Under the pieces are notes generated by a model that had not been told where the DNA came from, made no database searches, and saw only the letters and a list, made by a program, of their open reading frames with translations. Below, piece after piece: positions 59,391 through 64,000 of a stretch of DNA of 64,000 bases; position 1 is the stretch's first letter, and each line of letters opens with the position of its first letter. The stretch is from Ehretia macrophylla (lineage: Eukaryota; Streptophyta; Magnoliopsida; Boraginales; Ehretiaceae). The stretch is taken from positions 9,870,501 to 9,934,500 of the forward strand of contig CM075770.1 of assembly GCA_037974665.1 (NCBI GenBank), given 5' to 3'. Made by a program: the position numbers and the translations under genes.

Positions 59391-61725
59391 ATGGGGAGGT
59401 CAGAGTCGGAAGATTCCCAAGCGATGGAGGTGAGGTCCTATGGTAGGGACGAGAGTCTGTTGAGCCTGGAATCTACCTCAAATAGAGACCAAGGTGAAGA
59501 GAGCACCAGTGCGTCTTCAGGGTCGGCTCGAAAATCTGGGCCCGGGGAGAGTGATGATGATTGCCAAGTTATTAGGGTCAGACTGGCGCAAGAGGAGGCC
59601 GAGGCGGATCCTTTGGCCGACCTGGGAGACTTGGAAGATAGGGAGGATGAAGAGTCGCTAAATCAACTGGAGGGCATCGAGATACCACAATAGTTCCTAG
59701 CTGGGGTTTCTGCCACCGAGCCGATCGAAGCAGCCCCGGTTAGTGCTGTTTGATCTCGGAGCTCAGCCACAGCCAGCGCTTCTTCAACTTAGGGGAAGAA
59801 GATTGAGCAGTTGTTCACCTGTTGCAAGCGTGAGTACCATTCCACAGTGCAAATGGCCAGCGCCAGGCTGAGGAACTGGTCAGTGGATCGTCATCACAAG
59901 CTGAAGGTTCCAGGTCGGCAAGAATCGGCTTGCTATCCACCGGCCGACCACTTCACCATATACAATCTCGCATTCGACGTCATCCAGCTCCCTTTCCCTG
60001 GTTTTGTTGTTGACATCCTGAACTATTTCGAGCTCAGCCCAGGTCAGATGTCGCCGAATGGTTGGGCCGTGATAGTGGCCTTCTATGTGTTCTACCTGGA
60101 GAAGAAAGTGGAGCCGACCTTGCGCAGGTTCAGGCATTTCTTCGTATGCAAACCTAACCCGAAGCAGCCAGGGTGGTTCCAATTCGAAGCTCAGGTCGGC
60201 AACTCCATATTCACCAAGTGACATTCTTTAACAAGGGCTAGCATAATGACTAAAATTGGATGGAGCCGGCTGTGAACTTTGGCTGCAGGTTGGACTGGAT
60301 TCCAAGTTTGAGGAAGACCGTCAATGATGACCCAAGCTCTCAGAGGAGGAACTTGAGGAAGTCGCGATGCTCAGGCCCGCGCCCGGGACGCAGATAGATA
60401 TTGACAGCGTGCTCAAATGGGAGTGAATCTGAGACTCCAAGCTGTTTGGTAGGGAACCCGACCTCTTGAGGGATCATCCCAACCTGCTTCCGGAGCCTGA
60501 AGGGGACGCGGGGTCTAGCTCAGAAGAGGGTCAGTTTGTAGGACCGGCGCCTGACCTCCCAATTGTCCTGTCTGCTAGTCTTTTTAGGTTGGCCTTCGGC
60601 TCTTTTTCACTTCTTTCCTCGACCTTTTGCAGATATGGCGGACATGAGGGAGCTCGCGTATGCCCAGGTGCGAAGGAAAAGCGAGGTCAGCGGCGAGGCT
60701 TCAGCTCGGTCTGGCTTAGGAGGTGCCACTCAGGGTCAGAGGCAGCGGCCCAGCGGCCAAGTACGGGAGGTCGGCTCCAAGGTCTCTTCCAAGGGGGCTT
60801 CGGGGACCCCCATGACCAAGAGGTCGAGCTCGAGAGTGGCTATCCAGGAGCACTCAGCCTCCCGACCTGAGAGCAGAAAGCAGCCTCGTACCGAATATTC
60901 CGGGAAGGGCAAGGCTGCGGAGGTGGGCCCTCTTGATAAGGACTTCATGGAGGCGTCCAAGGTGGCCTGCGACCCCAAGTTGGCGATAGTCTCGGCAGAG
61001 TAGCTCTCGCTCCATCTGAGGACGGCCATAGTCACGGTGAGTCTTTACCCAACTTCTGGTAAGGTTGTTTTTTAGCTCGACTGATTGTTTTGCTTTCTCC
61101 TAAACAGGCCGAGTCCCACATCTTCTCGGCTCCCAGCTTCCTAGTCAGGGCCCAGACCCATTGTGTGGAGCTCGAGCAGCGATACTTTGATGCCCGAGCC
61201 GAGCTCAAGGCTCTGAGGGAGGAGGCCGAATAGAGGCGCAAGGCGGACACGACGGAGATCGATCATCTACATAAGGAGTTTGATGCAGAAAAGTCCCGGC
61301 GCGAGGCCACGGCCAAGGACGTCGAGCGCAATAAGCGGGAAAAGCGTGAGGCTGAGGCGAAGCTCCGGGATCTGATGGACCGGGTCGGCGCCGAAGGAGA
61401 GAAGGCAGCGGAAGCTTTCAAGTCCAGTGACGCGGTTGTGGATTGGTTGGCCACGGAAGGCGGAGCCATGGAAAAATATGCCGAGATAGAATTCTACTTC
61501 CGGGGTCAAGTCGTAGCTCAGGAGAGGGCGAATACCTTCTTCCCAGCCACCAAGAACGATTACATCGAGATCTTGGAGGTTCCGCCATCGGAGTTCTGGG
61601 AGATTCCTGAGCTTCCATCCGACCTGACATCCCAGGCTAAGGAGGTGACTGAGTTTGTCCAGAAGGGCATGGACCAAGTCGGAGATGAAGCCGAAGCCAC
61701 CATCTCTACCGCTGCGCCTAAGTAA
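59391..61725 (+). pseudogene. antisense PF04195-type gene inside gypsy element
   Basis: The gene is read opposite to pol. ATG 59391 opens an acidic Ser/Glu-rich region, then (stops at 59691 and after) a core at about 59811-60220. The core contains LPFPGFVVDILNYFELSPGQ and SPNGWAVIVAFYVFYLEKKV, then FRHFFVCKPNPKQPGW. This matches the putative gypsy-type transposon domain (PF04195). A middle part (60320-60550) and a basic Ser-rich part (60640-61003) follow, then an intron at 61037-61107 and a coiled-coil tail rich in Glu, Ala and Arg ending at TAA 61723. At least six in-frame stops show it is decayed here. The role of this protein family is not established. Confidence 0.8.
61037..61107 (+). other. 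intron of antisense gene
   Basis: The donor ACG|GTGAGT and acceptor CCTAAACAG|GCC join the frame ...RTAIVT to AESHIFSAPS without a shift. A pyrimidine-rich stretch precedes the AG. A second likely intron ends at TTTTGCAG just before ATATGGCGGAC (about 60634). Confidence 0.6.
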
Positions 61726-61733
61726 ATTTTGTA

Positions 61734-62474
61734 AAATTACTCGAGTCAGGCTTTTGTAATTTCGCCCAGGTTGGGCTCGTTGTAATCATATTTCGATTTA
61801 ATGAAATGAATATTTTACGTTTTATCAGAGTTCGTACTTGTGCACTTTTCTTTTTTCGCAAATTTTTTCTTAAGTAAGCGGGGTCGGACCAATATAGTGG
61901 ACCATTCGAACTTAAGTAAAAAGAACCAAGTTGGACGCAATTAATGAATTATCGTTCTAATCCGAGCTGGTTAATCGGACAACTTTATAATCGTCGCCAA
62001 CCCATACTCGTCAGTCTGATTTAAAATTGGTCAAACTAATGTTGACGAATGTTGAGTTTTAGACCCAGATTATTATACCGGCCGAAGTCGGATTACACCG
62101 AGTTGGACCTTAATCCGAACTGGCAAAGCTTATCAAATTGTTGTTGATTATTCCCGAGCTGAAACATAGTCCGAACTGGTTAACTTGATCATTAGCTCGT
62201 GATTAAGCGTGGCCACCGTGTTAATCCGAGTTGGTAGTAGCTTTGTAGCTAATGCACTTGGGCCCGGGTCTGGCATTGCGCTGGTTTGGTTACTTGGGCC
62301 CGGGTCGGGCATTGCACTGATTTACAAAATGCATTGTATTTACAAAGTACTTAGGCTCGGGAGCCAGTTACAGGCCATGTTTTGGCTCGGGGCCTTAACA
62401 AAAGATTTTGACTCGGGGCCGTAACAAGAGATTTTAGCTCGGGACTGTTACAAAATATTTCAGCTCGAGGCCAT
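61734..62474. repeat. spacer between antisense gene and pol
   Basis: Non-coding, between two convergent reading regions. A phrase TTGGGCCCGGGTCxGGCATT occurs twice (about 62259 and 62290), and CTCGGGxCxGTTACA-type units recur at 62385-62470. Confidence 0.6.
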
Positions 62475-63956
62475 TTAGACAAAATACCGCTTCAGGTGCT
62501 CTGAGTGCCATGCATTCTTCAATAGTTTTTCGTTCTTGTCGCGGAGGTAGAAGGTCCCAGGTCGGACTTTTTTCACGGCTTCGTACGGTCCCTCCCAGGT
62601 CGGGGGATAGCTTGTTACCTGAGCGCAGCAAAAAGATGGCCTTTCTGAGTACGAGGTCGCCAGCCTTAATAGGCTTAGGCTTGACCTGTTTGGCAAAAGC
62701 TCTTTTTATGGCAGCTTTGCTGGCCAGCATTCTGATTTGAGCTTTAGCTCGGAGCTCTTTGGCGAGGTCGAGCTCTTCACGGATCTGTGCACCGTTTATT
62801 TCTGGATCATGGTGGAGGGTTCTACTGGTCGGGGACCCGATCTCCACTGACAGCACTGTTTGAGTACCAAAGGTCAGCTCGAATGGCGATTCTCCCGTTG
62901 CCAAGCTGGTGGTGGTCCGTTGAGCCCACAACATCTCGAGAAGAATCGATGCCCACTGGCCCTCTGCTTCCTCCAGCTTGGTTTTCAGGCCCTGCAAAAT
63001 AATTTGGTTAGTCCTTTCATCTTGGCCATTACTTTGAGGGTGAGCAATAGACGAGAATCTAAGGTCGATCCCAATCTCAGCACATTTTTCTCAAAAGTAT
63101 GCGCTGTCGAATTGCTTGCCGTGGTCAGTAACGATGAACTTTGGCACTCCGAAACGGCAAATAATATTTTTTCACATGAAATCCCAAGCTGCCTTTTCTG
63201 TTATTCTAGCAACACCTTCAGCCTCAAGCCATTTGGTGAAGTAGTCTACTGCTACGAAGGCATGCTTCTTTTGGCTAACACTGGTTGACAATGGGCCGAT
63301 GATATCTAGAGCCCACTAATAGAATGGCCAAGGGCTTACCATCATCGTGAGGTCTACAGCTGGCTTCCTCTGTACATTGGCGAACCTTTGGCAGGTGTCG
63401 CACTTTTTTACATCCTCTTTGGCATCTTGTTCTAAGGTTGGCCAGAAATAGCCTTGCCTCAATGCCTTCCGAACTAGAGCTTTGCCTCCCAAGTGGTTTC
63501 CACATACCCCTTCATGGATCTCACGAAGTACATAGTTTCCCTCCTCGGGTCCAACACATTTTAAGAGATGCCAAGTGTAGGCTCTCTTATAGAGTTGCCC
63601 AGCAATTATGACAAACCTTGAGTCCTGTTTCATGAGTTTCCGAGCTACTTTTTCATCCTCTAGATCATACCCCCCTCCAAGTAGTCCACGATTGATTTGG
63701 TCCAATATGGGCTTAAATTGAGCTCGGCTACGACTTGCAACCCCAACTGAATGCTCGGTTCGGACACTTCTTCCACATGGACCAGAGTAGTTTTTCCAAT
63801 GAGGAATACCTTACCTCAGCCCTTTGCAAGGTTTTGCTGACATAATAGACCGGCTTCTGTTCAATTCCTTCTTCTCGGACTAGTGCCGCCGCTACTGTTG
63901 TCCTTGAGCATGCTAGGTATAGTACTAATTCCTCCCCCACCTCAGGTCGGGATAAC
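62475..63956 (-). pseudogene. pol 3' end of gypsy element (RNase H and integrase)
   Basis: Minus strand. RNase H/connection text LYLACSRTTVAAALVREEGI and QKPVYYVSKTLQRAEVRYSS at 63790-63940 is followed by loss of the rest of RNase H. Integrase has the zinc module H-x-HLGGK...CDTCQRFA (63316-63705), the core TDHGKQFD and HPQSNGQDERTNQ (62990-63150) with a stop in YF*EKC, the conserved WAQRTT...TGESPFELTFG (62860-62940), and a C-terminal TWEGPYEAVKKV...HLKRYFV ending at 62475. A frameshift lies near 62620. It is non-functional as it stands. Confidence 0.9.
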
Positions 63957-64000
63957 AGGGGTGGCGAAGCTAGATACCTTTTCAGCTCTTGGAAGGCGTT

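Larger units (their letters stand above)
58519..64000 (-). mobile_element. Ty3/gypsy retrotransposon, Tat/Grande-like, 3' part
   Basis: On the minus strand the order is RNase H, integrase, a long spacer holding an antisense gene, a purine tract, and the 3' LTR. The 5' half lies beyond the window. GC content is visibly higher than in the surroundings. Pol domain order and the antisense ORF between pol and the 3' LTR are features of Tat-lineage elements such as maize Grande. The element is defective (frameshifts, stops). Confidence 0.88.

Noticed and set aside
59391-61725. Possibility that the plus-strand frames are the gag of a separate plus-strand element
   Set aside because: The text matches the PF04195 gypsy-associated domain rather than gag, there is no CCHC knuckle, and it is followed by pol on the opposite strand.
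1-64000. Search for CRISPR arrays, operons, prophage or other prokaryote-type systems
   Set aside because: Intron-containing plant genes and plant transposons fill the window; no regularly spaced array or operon-like gene string is present.

Overview
This is plant nuclear DNA, almost certainly from a eudicot. It is AT-rich and its genes contain introns. It carries three intact protein genes of ordinary angiosperm families and a dense, layered set of transposable elements. A SINE resembling the TS/Au type hints at an asterid, but species cannot be fixed from sequence alone. I found no CRISPR, operon or other prokaryote-type system and no convincing tRNA or rRNA gene.

Layout. (1) 352-6744: an old, heavily mutated Ty1/copia retrotransposon with both LTRs and a perfect AATAC target-site duplication. 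(2) 7501-13155: the exon-4 relic of an NRT1/PTR (NPF) transporter gene, split by a much younger copia element (7555-12650) with 98.5% identical LTRs and a perfect GATGG duplication. (3) 14547-18666: an intact four-exon NPF transporter gene, a tandem paralogue of the relic. (4) 19473-19954: an F-box gene relic on the minus strand. (5) 20725-27227, minus: a complete 21-exon plasma-membrane H+-ATPase gene (956 residues, AHA4/AHA11 type). (6) About 27.3-43.3 kb: a gene desert holding MITEs, SINEs, foldback elements and simple repeats. (7) 43355-47802, minus: a complete two-exon type II DnaJ (Hsp40) co-chaperone gene with a 3.3 kb intron. (8) 47.8-58.5 kb: a second gene desert with foldback elements, MITEs, a hAT-like element and a LINE 3' fragment. 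(9) 58519-64000: the 3' end of a Ty3/gypsy element of Tat/Grande type on the minus strand, carrying a spliced antisense gene (PF04195 type) on the plus strand.

The three intact genes are not a pathway. The H+-ATPase builds the proton gradient that proton-coupled NPF carriers use, but their adjacency is probably incidental.

The least expected signal is a set of six (possibly seven) tiny insertions of 16-22 bp. Each consists of a short tag close to TTGACC followed by an A-run, and each is flanked by a direct duplication of 10-15 bp. They look like extremely 5'-truncated retroposition events and lie in gene introns, near a promoter and in intergenic DNA.
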